DNA of 64,000 bases from Diogma glabrata (Eukaryota; Arthropoda; Insecta; Diptera; Cylindrotomidae): the NCBI GenBank assembly GCA_963693315.1, contig OY856188.1:265355114-265419113 (forward strand), written 5' to 3'. The first letter of the stretch is position 1. Every line of letters starts with the position of its first letter. The translations under genes were made by a program, and so were the position numbers. The notes under the pieces were generated by a model. The model worked only from the letters and a program-made list of their open reading frames with translations. It made no database searches and had not been told where the DNA came from. Positions 46,291 through 58,387 of this stretch are shown here, piece after piece.

Positions 46291-46547
46291 AATTTAACGT
46301 TGTGAAAAGTTTTATTTGAAATTTATTTTTAATTTTATTAATCTAATTGTAATAAATTTAAATATTATTTTATCTATAATAAATAAAATAAATCTACTTA
46401 TTATTTTAAAATTAATTTTTCTTGAATAATAAATGATTAAAGATAGACACATAATTAAAATAAAAAATTACAAAAAACAATCATCATCAAATCCATTTTA
46501 AATAAACATATTACATAAATGGTTTAATTCAACTTATCCCAGTCTAT

Positions 46548-46697
46548 AGCTGGGTTTTAGCAAGCGAACTGTGGATTGTGGATGGTGTTATTAACCAATC
46601 AAAAGTAAGAATTTTCAAATTTTGTGGTGATAAAATAAAAATCTCTTCTCTGATTAGTTGATAAAAAATTTCGCAGTCCACAGTGCCAAAACCTCCT
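46548..46697. mobile_element. Small MITE family M1, copy 1 (degenerate)
   Basis: Begins AGCTGGGTTTTAGCAAGCGA, then ACTGTGGATTGTGG, and ends with the complementary AGTCCACAGTGCCAAAACCT. Same family as 47743-47889, with an indel in one arm. Confidence 0.65.
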
Positions 46698-46789
46698 TAA
46701 TCTTAGCCCTACTGATTCACGCCATATGCAATAAACAATGAACATTACCATTACCATGTGCAAAAAATTGTATTAGTCTTTTTGATTAA

Positions 46790-46930
46790 ATTTTTTTGAA
46801 TTTTTTTTATATGGAGTTTTATTTTTCCAGATGGATGGCGTTATGATGATTTTTTGAATTTTTTTATATTGAGTTTTAATTTCAAAATGGCGCTACAAGT
46901 TCACGATTTTTACTGTGCTAAAAAATGAAG
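46790..46930 (+). repeat. Dispersed repeat family R3, copy 2
   Basis: See 24351-24520. This copy is followed at once by a loose right end of MITE M1 (GCGCATGTTAAAACCCAGC, ending about 46978). Confidence 0.65.
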
Positions 46931-46978
46931 AAGGCTTCTATATAGGGGGTTTTGACAGTGCGCATGTTAAAACCCAGC

Positions 46979-47742
46979 GTGTTTCTGATAGTAGATTGCT
47001 TTACTACTACTTCTACGTACTAACGCACCAATAGTAATGCCCGATTTATAGTCGGTAACTTTAACTTAACGTTATCTTTTAGTATAAAAACTGAAGAAAA
47101 CTAATATTTAATTGCAAGTGTCCATAAAAATAAAATTTTATTTATTAAAAAATCCAAAGGATATAAAAAGAGCGACTTTAAAGCCAAATATTAGCATGAA
47201 ATTAAAATGAAAATAATTTTTTTTATTTTTAAATTTTGTATCAAATGTTTATTTCAAATTTTGATATTTTAAATTTTGATTTTAAAATCAGTTTGTTACT
47301 TTTAAGGAACTGATTGATTTATAAAATTGATTACAAAACCAAAATTAATATATCAAATCAAACGTCAAAGAATACGTAATTTCTTACCGACTATAAATCA
47401 AAATTTTGTAGTGTCTTAAGTTAAAGTTAACGTTAAGTTAACGTTACCGACTGTAAATCAGGCATAATTATTTTGATGAGGATAGTTTTTCAAATAACTT
47501 TTTATTAATATGATTAATACGAATAAATTTTTTCTTCATAGAATGAACTCAAAATACCAATTACTTTTGAGGGTAGAAATGATATCATGAAATGGTGGTA
47601 TTATGAATACCGATAATGATAAGTTTTTGACAAAAATTATTCGATTGTACTAAAATCTAATATTTCAATAATAGCTGTATTCGATTTGACTGAAACAACT
47701 GAAAAATTGTATGCAATTGTTGTTGTGTTTTCAGTTGTCTCA
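46979..47742. other. AT-rich non-coding interval
   Basis: GACTATAAATCA / GACTGTAAATCA and AACTTTAACTTAACGTTA / AAGTTAACGTTAAGTTAACG-type boxes near 47035-47085 and 47395-47460 are inverted relatives, suggesting the ends of another short inverted-repeat element of about 420 bp. Confidence 0.4.
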
Positions 47743-47889
47743 AGCTGGGTTTTAACATGCGAACTGTGGACTGTGAAAGTTTTTATTAAACAATCAAAGA
47801 AGACAATTTTATATTCACCACAAAATTCTTATTTTTGATTGGTTAATAACACCATCTACAGTCCGCAGTTCGCATGTTAAAACTCAGCT
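47743..47889. mobile_element. Small MITE family M1, copy 2 (147 bp)
   Basis: Terminal inverted repeats of about 30 bp (AGCTGGGTTTTAACATGCGA at the left, its near-complement at the right) are flanked by TCA on both sides (47740-47742 and 47890-47892). The interior is AT-rich. The 3-bp duplication suggests a PIF/Harbinger-driven MITE. Confidence 0.8.
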
Positions 47890-47892
47890 TCA

Positions 47893-48320
47893 GTCAAATC
47901 GAACGAACTAATTGTTTTATCGTTAATTTTATTTCAAATATCATCCGGTAGGAATTGAGCTAATGATGGATGTTTAATATTTTTAAATAGCCGTATAAAA
48001 TGTTGGTTTGCAATTATTTTAATTGTTATATTTAGATTGTGTTCCAATTGATGCTAAATTGTACTAAACGTGCTAAATCTAAATTAATTAAGTCAACAAT
48101 TTTATTTGAATAAAATCTAGCAAATCAACATTTTGTTTCCAAATAATTGTGAAGAAATATATACGTAAAACAATATTTGACTACTTGATTACATCCCTTT
48201 AAATTAAAATTCGGTAATTTTGTAAAATTAAATTTTGATTTAGCAGTTTCGTACAATTTAGCAGCTAATTGGAACCCAGGGTTAATAGTTATTATTTGTT
48301 ATCGTTAATTTTATTCGACC
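47893..48320. other. AT-rich non-coding interval
   Basis: Nothing recognised. Confidence 0.35.
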
Positions 48321-48324
48321 TAGT

Positions 48325-49423
48325 TGTGGATCAACTGCAATAGATCTTTGTAATTCTATTCCATTGTCAACTACAGCTCAAGGATAGTGTTCATCTGTCT
48401 TTGTAACCATGACACTACCTCCAATCCAATCAATAGACACAGATGTCATGTTTAGAATTTCCTTTCATATTTAAATCTTGTTTATATCCTATTTTAATAT
48501 CCATATTTTCCTTTTCCATAACGGAATTCTAATTCCGAACATTCACGATATTTTTCTTTGTAAATTAATTTACGTTCGTCAGATCTATCTCCGCAATCAT
48601 TGGCAAGATCACAAGTTCATTGTCTGATGGGAAGGAAAATTAGAGGTAAAAAATAAATAAAAAATTATAAAAGATCTGATAAATTGGCTTACTTTCGAAT
48701 ACAACGATTTCCAGATTTAAAATCTGTTTCTGCACTACATTTAGGAAAACTTTCTGGAAGCTCGTCACTATTATCATAGCAATCGTCTTTACCATCACAG
48801 AACCAAAAAATCGAGCGACGGATTTGCACCTTTCGTCGACAACCATTAGGGAATGCAACAATAGTTTGTTTGATCTGGATAATGTTGCCATCCAGTTGTA
48901 CAGTTTCTTTGGCGACTTATGTAAGCTGGATCATCTGAATCATTACCACAATTATTATCATACATCCATAATTTTGGAATACATCTTCCATTTCAACAAC
49001 TGAATTCAGTTTCTGGATCACACACACCTTTATCTAAAACCAAGAATATGATTATCGACCTAAATTAAAAAGATTGTGTTTCATTGGATACTTACGATAC
49101 ACAGCAGGATCTTCATCACTAGCTTCCGCTAGATTTGAATTTGAAATCAGAATCTGGAAAAGGTTTAATTACAGTTTTGTCCATCGGTTTTATCCCCACA
49201 GTTGTATGTTCCGTCACAAATGGTGGCTGATGGTGTACAATTTGTATTACCACAGTGGAATGTGCATGCTCAACAATGACGAGCAGGACATGTAGCCGGC
49301 TCATCAGATCCATCTTTGCAATCACGTTCACCATCACATTTCCAGAATCATGGAATACATTTTTCATCCGCTCCACCACAACGATGTTGACCAGTTGTAC
49401 CACTTCTCGGTGTAAACTGTAAT
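48325..49423 (-). pseudogene. LDL-receptor-related protein (LRP) gene fragment, decayed, introns retained
   Basis: Minus-strand exons at 49416-49096 and 48693-49033 and from 48623 downwards are separated by introns of 62 bp (49095-49034) and 69 bp (48692-48624). Both introns have GTAAGT/GTAAGC donors and TTTTAG/CATCAG acceptors. The exons encode LDL-receptor class A repeats: CGGADEKCIP...WKCDGERDCKDGSDE, then [36 protein letters not shown] and [13 protein letters not shown]. The acidic CDGxxDCxDxSDE calcium cages are intact in several. Near 48440-48325 a DWIGGSVMVTKTDE...NGIELQRSIAVDPQLG segment matches a YWTD beta-propeller. At least five stops and a frameshift near 48830 kill it. Retained introns show it arose by DNA duplication, not retroposition. 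Intact relatives are large endocytic receptors of the LRP1/megalin type. Confidence 0.88.
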
Positions 49424-50350
49424 TAGGAGTATCAATAAATATAATTAGGAGTATGTGACACTTTTCTATATTTTTCATTATACAATTACTAATTTTTCTA
49501 TCATTCAAAATACACCTTAAGACACCTATCAATTTTTTGAGATCACAGCTTCATCTATAATAATTAAAGTAGCAGTTGAAAAACAATCTAGTTTTCTTAA
49601 ATTCGGATTGTTTAATTTGTCCTTTACTTGTAATATTATAAATTTAAGCAAGTTGGAAAATATTCACCTTTAAGATACGTCCGACGTGACGTATGTGATC
49701 AAAATCTATACCCGACATAGACAAAAGTTATTATTCATACGAAAATTATGCCAATGCGAATGGGTATAGTTTTTGTATGAATGATACCGGAGTTCAGAAA
49801 ATTGTCCAATCAAATCAATAAAAATTTTCTGATATGAATTTGTTACTTCCCGCGACACGGAATACTAGTTATGAAAAATTCGCTATAATTTTTTCACAAT
49901 TCGTTTTTCACGATGTACCGGAAATTGGCAACAGTTCTTTTACTTCTACCTGAAAGAGATGGCAGAGATTTTGAAGTTGTCAAAAAGGAATAAAAAACTA
50001 TTTTTTGCTTGCTCCTCATAAAAAAAGTGCCGAGAGAATAAGGTCATTCTATATAAAATAAAACGTGAGCAGTTCATTCCAACTCTAGATAACGATACTT
50101 TTAAAAGGCTAAAAAATGCTGACAGTGAAAGCGTACATTGGTTTAAAATATGTTGGATACGATTTTTGGGAAGCGATCCATATACAAATATTCTACAGAG
50201 CAAAAACGAATGAAGATGCACCATTCAAAGCATTGAATTTACTTTAACTAGGAAGACCGAAAGCCTTTAATAATATAAAGTTGGCATCACTATACAAAAC
50301 CACCAGGCAACTCACAAACCTATAACACAATAATATAATGAATACTATAT
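49424..50350. other. Non-coding interval with a possible decayed frame
   Basis: On the plus strand at about 49948-50270 one frame runs about 105 codons with only two stops (EMAEILKLSKRNKKLFFACS, VILYKIKREQFIPTLDND, VHWFKICWIRFLGSDPY). I do not recognise it; it may be the relic of another gene fragment. Confidence 0.3.
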
Positions 50351-50351
50351 A

Positions 50352-50668
50352 CCCTGGCAAAAACTCTTGTAGGAAAATTATATTGGAACTTACATGATCA
50401 TGATCATTTCTTGTAGAGAATTGGGACAAGATGTTTACAAGATCATACAAGATTTACATAGGATCTTTTGTAGTTTATGTAAGATCCTAACAAAAATTCC
50501 TATAAGAATTTTTGCCAGGGCAGGAACTTACATGATCATGATTATTTCTTATAGAGAATTGGGACAAGAAGTTTACAAGATCATACAAGATCATACAAGA
50601 TTCACATAGGATCTTTTAAAGTTCATGTAAGATCCTAACAAAAATTCCTACAAGAATTTTTGCCAGGG
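50352..50668. mobile_element. TA-flanked MITE with internal 138-bp duplication (317 bp)
   Basis: Ends CCCTGGCAAAAACTCTTGTA and TACAAGAATTTTTGCCAGGG are inverted repeats (one mismatch) flanked by TA on both sides, the target choice of Tc1/mariner-type transposases. The inside is a direct duplication: GGAACTTACATGATCATGAT at 50385 and 50523. A copy of the right terminus (TTTTTGCCAGGG, 50509-50520) lies at the duplication junction. Confidence 0.88.
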
Positions 50669-50670
50669 TA

Positions 50671-52210
50671 TCACCTGCGCACCATAGTTATTTTCCATCC
50701 CTCCCGCATAATAAAACTTCAGAAGAGTGTAGAATAATTAATAAAACAATATTAATATTAATAAACTTAATATTAAAAGCATTTAACAATGAATAAATAA
50801 AAGTAGAAGTAAATTTCTTAAGAATTGAAAATGTCATTTCATTGATTTTGAAAGTGGCGCAAGTCCATTAATAGGCATCAAACACATATTATTTTTTAAA
50901 TAATGTTACATATGATAACAGGGGTGATTAGTTTGACACCCTTAGAACCCCAAACACATTATTCTACTATGCTATCGCCTATCGGTTACCCATATTTTTA
51001 AATGTAATCCAACGCAATCCTTCCAATATTACGAATCAAACATAAATGGACTTGCGCAACTTTCAAAATAATCGGCTCATTCTTACATAAATTAAATTAG
51101 AGAAATATTTTTTGATAAATTTTATCGCAGCAGTTTTTGTTATTTTTTTCCTAAATTTTGGAGCAACCAATTTATTTAATTTTATTTGATATTAATTTAC
51201 AGAAATCGAAAAATGCTAGGATTAAACAATTTTCTCAATTACAATTTACACTCGTTCAAAAATAAATGTGATACCCAAACGTGGGACAAAAAAACATAAA
51301 CTTTTCAAGAAACTTCCGTTTAGGGTTAATTCATCTTTTCTATAATTGCAAGTTTTGTGCAAAAACCTCATTTAATCTGTAAATACCTGATAATTGAATA
51401 AATAAATACCTGATAATTCAATAATACCTATAAGTCTAGTCTTCCATTATAGAAAATTTTACTCGTCTCAAATCAATATTTTTTATCACCAATATTCACT
51501 GAGAAATAATAACTATTTTGATTTTTTTTTAATTTTACGTACATATATAAGAATATATTAAATTTAGCACTATTTCACAATTAATTAAACCTTCTGGTTA
51601 ATTTAATTATTAATTAAATTTGATTTAACACAAACACTGATTTCACATATTTATTCAAAATACAAAACAACAATGACAATGTTTTTTATTTTCTGTGGCG
51701 TATTTTCTTTGTTTAATTTTTTTATATTAAAATAGGATATTTATCAACTACGGTTATTATCAGGTAAATTCAACGTTTTACAATGATGGTTTATATGATG
51801 TTATAAAGTAACATAACGAAAACTTAAAATTATGCTTTACTTCGTTTTTATAAATACGATCTAATTAATAGGTTTTATTTAATCGCAATATTAACAAGAT
51901 TTTATAACTGAAATTCAACGTTATTTCGAAACGCATGATTAACATATCTCCAACGTTTTAAAGTGGCACATAATAATTTGGTTATTATATTTTGGTTCAA
52001 ATGTTATCATATTAAAACATGTATCAAAATAACTTATTGTCAACCGATTTATAATAAAAACTAAAAGTTATTTTATAACCTCGGTTATTTTTTGTTGCTT
52101 GGGAGCAAGAATCGAAAGAAAAAAATCGTTTTCTGTGGTGATATTAAATGGAAATTTGATTGCAATAGAGAAACAACAACCAAAATCACTTTAAATGCAA
52201 AAGTAAAATT
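50671..52210. other. AT-rich non-coding interval
   Basis: No gene recognised. It ends with the TTTTTTGTTGCTTGGG terminus at 52088-52103 that is inverted relative to 45951, and contains AACGTTTTA-type boxes like those after 45951. Confidence 0.4.
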
Positions 52211-52720
52211 ATTTTTTATTCGCCTACATATTAAAGTGTTCCTTTATTACTGTGATTTGCGGCTTTTAAGTATCACTTTTCAACTATTTATTTTGTTGTT
52301 ATAGCTACGTCCAAAAAAGCAAAAAGCATTTGTATTTGTTTAAATTCTATGAAAAATAAAAATTTTTATCAAAGCAACCCTCAAATTCAAAATTTCATTA
52401 ATTATCCAATTAAAATAGTTGTTATCATTTGTTGTCATAGCTACACAATAATTTGGAAAAAATAATAAATATTTTGTCAAAGGTTACTTGTTCCACATAT
52501 TTTGATTTTAAAATTTATGAAAATTTATAATTTTAATTTAGAATAAACAACTTTTCTTAAAAAATATTTTGCTTGCGGCGAATAAAAAATAGTATATGAT
52601 GCACGGACGTAAGCTATTTTGGACCTAATGTGGGTGCAAATCTCGGCTTGCGCCTCGATTTGCAAACTCCAAATCCGTCCAAAATCTTTAGATTTACGTC
52701 TTAGAATCATAATGTACTAT
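52211..52720 (+). repeat. Large inverted duplication, left arm
   Basis: About 510 bp, inverted and closely matching the right arm at 53342-53840. Paired landmarks are TTTATTCGCC, TTACTGTGATTTGCGGC, AGCTACGTCCAAAAAAG, TGTTCCACATATTTT and GATGCACGGACGTAAGC. The last 110 bp is itself a palindrome (GACGTAAGCTATTTTGGAC...TGCAAATCTCGG against CCTCGATTTGCA...GTCCAAAATC). Non-coding. Confidence 0.9.
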
Positions 52721-53341
52721 ATTTAATTTTAATTCCGTTCCTTTGAAAAGAAACCAATGTTGTAAAGAGCAGAAGCTTAAACAAATTTGCAGTTCTTACT
52801 TGTGGGATTTATTTAATTTTATTTTGTCTGTAAATTGATGTTGTTCTATGTGACTGGAAAATGTTTGAAGATTACGAAAACAATAACACAAATTCATTTG
52901 AACCATTTTCACGCGTCAGTTTTCGTTAATTCCAAACATGTGTGTGCTCTTAGTTTTAAATTCAAGTTTGGAAAACAAATGTTGTTGTTTTCACAAGTCT
53001 TCTTAATTCATAAAAATAAATCACACCCACTTTAAAAATATGAAACCAAAAATCTGCTTTCAAAATAAAGATTTCAATAAATAAGTATCTAAGCCAATAA
53101 CAATAAATAAAATCGCCAATTCATGTTCTCCGCCACAAAAAAATGCCACTAAATAAATATAATAAAATATTTACACTAAAAACCTGTTAGGGGATGAAAA
53201 ATATGCTTCAAGAAAATATTGATTGTCAAAAGATAATAACATAAGTTTTATGTTTGTTTGTCTATATCTTCTGGTAGTCTATAAAATTCAACTTCCACTC
53301 ATGCAGCCAACACACAAAAATTTATAAATATTTGAAAATAA
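52721..53341. other. Spacer between the inverted arms
   Basis: AT-rich; a 66-codon frame (52835-53035) has no recognisable motif. Confidence 0.5.
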
Positions 53342-53840
53342 ATAATAGCACATTATGATGCTAGGACGTAAAGCTAAAGATTTTGGACGGATGTGGAGTT
53401 TGCAAATCGAGGCGCTAGCCGAGATTTGCACCCACATTAAGTCCAAAATAGCTTACGTCCGTGCATCATATACTATTTTTTATTCGCCGCAAGCAAAATA
53501 TTTTAAGAAAAGTTGTTTATTCTAAATTAAAATTATAAATTTTCATAAATTTTAAAATAAAAATATGTGGAACAAGTAACATTTGAAAAAATATTTATTA
53601 TTTTTTCCAAATTCTATGACAACAAATGATAACAACTATTTTAATTGGATAATGAAATTTTGAATTTGCGGATTGCTTTGATAAAAAAATTTATTTTTCA
53701 TAGAATTTAAACAAATACAAATGCTTTTTACTTTTTTGGACGTAGCTATGACGACAAAATAAATAGTTGAAAAGTGATACTTTAAAGCCGCAAATCACAG
53801 TAATAAAGAAACACTTTAATATATAGGCGAATAAAAAAAT
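53342..53840 (-). repeat. Large inverted duplication, right arm
   Basis: Inverted copy of 52211-52720; its first 110 bp (53355-53470) is the nested palindrome, facing inward like its partner. Confidence 0.9.
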
Positions 53841-54489
53841 TGTTTATACGCGACTTCGGCGTAAATATAAGAATGAGTACAGTTTTCTTAAGAAAATGAA
53901 AAGAAGGAGAAAATCAACATTGGTTGTGAAAATAGATAAATAAAGAAACAGGAAATTGAGGTTAAAGAAATTAATAATAAAATTAATTTTGTTTATATAT
54001 TTTTATGTGTTTGTAAGGTATTTTAGGTTCTGTTGGCAAATAAATATGAAAGTGAAATGTTCAACATAAAAACGTGGTTTAATTCTTTCTTACGTGTTTT
54101 ATAGCTCCAAAATGATTTTTGTTCCATACCTGAAAGCAAAACCCTATTGGTGAGAGTTCAGTGTCCGTTCGAACATAATCGATTTTCTCACAAACTATAA
54201 GTCGTATCAACTTCAAATTTGCTACAGTTATAGAATGTGTTTGTTCACACCTATTGATAATAAACAATTGCAAATCTTTTTATTTATATACATTTTATTG
54301 TTTAGTTTACATTTTATGGATCGATTGCTTAGTTTTCTGAGTCATTACAAAATACGTGTGTTTGTTTTTCTCCATATTGTTTGGCAACGTTAAATATCAT
54401 AAATGGCAGGTTATTTTCGACTACACTATTAACAAAAATTATTAAACGATTTGTTTTGCGGTGGTATTGAATCGTCGAAATAACTTAGT
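53841..54489. other. Non-coding interval
   Basis: Nothing recognised. Confidence 0.35.
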
Positions 54490-55045
54490 CACAATCAACA
54501 ATATTTTTTTATTATTATACCTCTAATAATCGTTTGTAGCTTTGGCAACGCAACGCTAGATTTATTTCTCTTATTATGATTATTCAACATTGATTTATGG
54601 TATAATTATTATTCGACAATCGTCTGTTCCTTTGTATGTAATTTATATTAGTATACTATTCTTATTCAACAATCACCTGTATCTTTGGCGCAAATATTGA
54701 TTTATATTATTATATTATCTGTAGTCAGCAATCGTTGGTGCCTTTGACGCAACGATTGATGTTGTGTCCTAATGAAAGTAATTTAGGGCTGGTGACTTAA
54801 TATTGTGTTAACGAAAAAAAATTAATTTAGTTTTGTTAAAAATTCAAAATTACCGTATCATCTGGCTAGCAATAAAACCTTTTTGTAAAAAAAAAAAATA
54901 GAACACAATGTCTTTTCTTTATTTTTAAGATTTCAAACCATTATGCACATTTTGTTTGTAACCCAAAATATTTTTCCTTTGGCGAAACGATTGATTTATA
55001 GTATTATTTTATCGTTTTTCAACAATCGATTGTAGCCTGTGGTGC
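54490..55045 (+). repeat. Degenerate tandem repeat, about 60-70 bp units
   Basis: A TTATTCAACAATCG-type box, then a TGTAGCTTTGGCGCAACG-like box, then GATTTATATTATTAT recur at least five times (about 54520, 54600, 54665, 54725, 55010), with strong divergence and interruptions. Confidence 0.6.
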
Positions 55046-56980
55046 ATTTGTGATGAGCTGAGGAGACATATACTCATAGACTGAGACTAGTTGATCCTCC
55101 TGGATGTTCCTGGTAATGATTCCATGAATATTATTACGAAATATTAAAAGAAATTTCTGTTATATTATATCAGCACATTGATTTTATCTGTACTTGTCAT
55201 AGTTTTAACCTAAAACGTTTCAATTTAAGACTTGTAGATCTCTATTGATTTAGTTAAGGAACTGTAATGTTTCAAATTTTTCAAATTGGTGTCTATGACA
55301 TTGTATTATTATACTAAAATTTATTCTATTATTTAAATATGTACACAAAACATATTCATAACAAATGCATCATTGCATTACTTTTATAAGTGGCATAAAG
55401 CAAATTCAAATTAATTTTCTTCCAAAAAATTAAAAAACCAAACAATATTTTCGTTGATAGAATTATATAATGACGAAAGCTCTTTTTAATTTAGAACTAA
55501 ATTTCCATAACAAATTTAACTTCTACAAAAATTTTATTTTAATTTATTTATTTTACAATTTTAATTAAGCATTTTATTTTGTTCTACTATTTTCTACACT
55601 TCGGTACACATCCATATTCTAGTCGAGAGAATGATATATAAGCTATGATGTGTTTATGTGTTTCTATATATATATATCTATGTACATAGCTGTAGTTCTA
55701 GGTTTTAGGAAAAAATATTTGTAAACGATCCTTTGCCAATTTATCATTCGAAAATAATGTATGCATTTTATTGTTGTTGATATAACGTTTACAAATAAAA
55801 TTTATTTATTTTTCATCAAATAGTTTTTCCTATTTGCAGTTTTATTATTATTTTACTTTTTTTTTTTCTCAATTTCGGTTTTAAATTTAAATAAATTACA
55901 AACAAAAGTTTTGGTTTTAACGTTTGTGAATGTGAACGTTTTGTTGTGAGATATTCAAGTGATAACTATACGGGTATCAAAGGCAATATGTGAAGAACAA
56001 CATTTAATTTTTGGGTATTTACAAGCAGCATTTGTACTATGAAAACAAAACTAGCTTTAACAATATATAGGCTTTGGAAGAAAATCGAACCTTCTGGTGA
56101 TATTGTTTTTATTTTTGAGATGCATAGCAAAAATACAGTACCATGTAAAGAGACTGAATTGAATACAAGTCTTTAATTCTAGTTAGAAATGTATTACAAA
56201 ACTAACAAACAACATACCTGCGTAGTCGGGAAACTACAATATATAAATTAACATAATAACACGAAATGAAACGAAATGGGGATTCACTCAGAAAGTATTT
56301 CAATTCATCCTTATATAATTTTGACACGACTTATGATTGACTAATTTCCCTCCTTATTATTAGTCCGAACCCCTTTTACAAAACCGTATCCTTTGTCTAT
56401 AATTATAACTTTTGGGAAAAACTGACATTTGGGTTAACATAACCGGATATCCAGCCTCCTGTTCTTTTTATGTATAATACAACAAGCTAACCTTCCAGCA
56501 GCTATAGAAGCTTGAAATTATTCGAAACACTCTTTTTAAAAATTACAAATTCTAATTCGTGAAAAATGATATTTGATCTGCATTTGGCTACTATTTGCGA
56601 ACTTATTTTATTAGTCGGAAGTGGCTAATGATGAACATCATGTCATCCAATTAATTACTATTGTTTTTTAAACATTTCCAGACAATGATTTATTTAAAAT
56701 GTACGAAAATGATTCTTTTGATACATTTTACGATTTTTTTACAAACTTACAATTCTGTGCTTGGGCTCTTGGTCTTGCAAGATCTTTTTATTACATAAAC
56801 TAAACTATAAACCAAAAAAAAGGCAAATAATTTTGACGAATCTTTCATCACCAATTTATAGAAACGAAAATTTTTTTAAATTGACTCATCAATTTTGCTC
56901 AACTGGTGCCCATCTGATGTATATTACTAATTGCAGCGTATTTAACATAAACTAACCAATATTCAACTGCAATTAGTTTT
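55046..56980. other. AT-rich non-coding interval
   Basis: A short TATATATATATC run occurs near 55665. No gene, RNA or clear repeat was recognised over about 1.9 kb. Confidence 0.45.
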
Positions 56981-57110
56981 CTACATGGTGCCGCAGAAAG
57001 CTATAAAAAATAAATCAAAGCAGAAGTAAGTAAGTCTGCCAAACTTAGGCTAGATACCCTTGGATACAGTTAGTCAACTGTAATTGGTGACCCCGACGTG
57101 ATCTGATTAA
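56981..57110 (+). mobile_element. Gypsy-type LTR 3' end and primer-binding site remnant
   Basis: The segment ending CAGTTAGTCAACTGTAAT is followed by TGGTGACCCCGACGTGAT (57085-57102). This is the primer-binding site that typically follows the 5' LTR of insect gypsy elements of the K02A2.6-like group. No pol follows within the next several kilobases, so this is a fragment or a chewed solo LTR. Confidence 0.65.
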
Positions 57111-57323
57111 TTATTTGTTTTACTTCAAAATTAAAATAACGTAATCGATATATAAAAAAGTTAATTACCAGTATTTACAATCATATCATTCTCTTCCTTC
57201 TCTACCGCACACACATACACATAGTAATTTTAATTTTACGGTTCCGTAACTTATATTGACAGAGGTGTAGAGCCAAGAGTCTCAAAAACCCTTGAACAAA
57301 CATATTCGGACATTCGGAATTTT

Positions 57324-57575
57324 GTGAGCCATTAAACTCAAGTAACTAAGGAAATAATTTGAATATTTTCAATTCAAAGGTATTGTTGGAAATAAATCAG
57401 AAAAAACTCTGTTTTTCTCTTTTACGTGTTTTGGTTGGGATTCGAACTCATAACCTCATCAGTGCCAAGAATGAGTTCCAAATCCTTTGGCAGACACGCT
57501 ATCCATTTCGCCACCAATGCGATGATATTGTGAAGTTGAAACTTCATCATCACTCTAATCACGTAAGTTGAATTT
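57324..57575 (-). mobile_element. Monomeric diverged relative of the 516-bp unit
   Basis: On the minus strand, about 250 bp align with the ribozyme-containing half of the 516-bp unit. The order is AATTCAACTTA, GATGAAGTTTCAACTT, the A-box TGGCGAAATGGATAGCG, the hammerhead, ACACGTAAAA, ACCTTTGAATTGAAAATATT and TTACTTGAGTTTAA. The copy stops at GCTCACAAAA, the same point at which the 3' end of the array at 23.78 kb stops. This suggests a real 3' terminus there. Confidence 0.8.
57424..57499 (-). ncRNA. Diverged type III hammerhead, probably inactive (G12A)
   Basis: Stem III CGUGU/ACACG and the GUC triplet are kept. Stem I is UGCCAA with UUGGCA (6 bp), where the array has UGCCC with GGGCA. The core is CUGAUGA. 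Stem II is GGUU with AACC. The second core box reads AAAA instead of GAAA (position 57432), which should abolish activity. The B box GTTCGAATCCC sits in the stem II loop. Confidence 0.85.
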
Positions 57576-58385
57576 AAAAACTAAATAATAATAATTTTAA
57601 TAATAATTTATTTTAATATAAAACCGACTTACAATTCGAGTTGAGTTTTATTTTAAATTTAAATCCCAACTGTGCACAAGAATTCTATGAAATCGATATC
57701 CCAACTCCGTCCAAATTGAAAAATGTGATTTTTTATATATTTTTAAAATTATCTAAACAAGAGAGAAAAAGAGTTGATTGCATATATTCTTAACCCGTCG
57801 TGCATATTGTTGTAAACAATACATTTTGTAACGATCGCAATAATCGCAAAACAATAATAAAACCAAATTCCTCTTTGTTTTCAATTCAATAAAAATGTAT
57901 TTCATTAGTTTCCGTTCATTTTTTACATTAATAATAATTTTAAAATTTTCTAAAACTTGGCTGCTGGTTGAATTTTGAATATACTATAAAAAGCAAACGA
58001 ACGTACTCAATTTTATTTCCAATTCTAACGAACAGATGTCGTTGTCGTTATTAATCTTTGCTGAATTTTCAATGTTACCCGATTTGTTTTGACATCATAA
58101 GATGTAAAACAAAAAATCACATTTTTGGATGGAATGAGTTTTCGATGTTAAAAGTTTGATTTAAATAAAAATTCATTCCGGTTTTAGTTTTTCAAAAGAT
58201 GACATCTAGTCAAAGTTTGTTAATGCAATCATGTTTAGAAAAAAATAAGTTCATTGATAATTATATCAAAAAAAATTTTTGTAATGTTATATTTAAACAC
58301 AAAAATGTTTTATGAAAGTTTGAATAGTGTGTTTTTAATTATAAGTGTCTGGAATTAAAAATAAAATAATAAATTGATACATATC
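57576..58385. other. AT-rich non-coding interval
   Basis: Nothing recognised. Confidence 0.4.
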
Positions 58386-58387
58386 AA

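Noticed and set aside
48640..48891. 83-codon minus frame as an independent protein
   Set aside because: It is an out-of-frame shadow of the LDL-receptor class A exon; the correct frame shows the Cys and acidic cage pattern.
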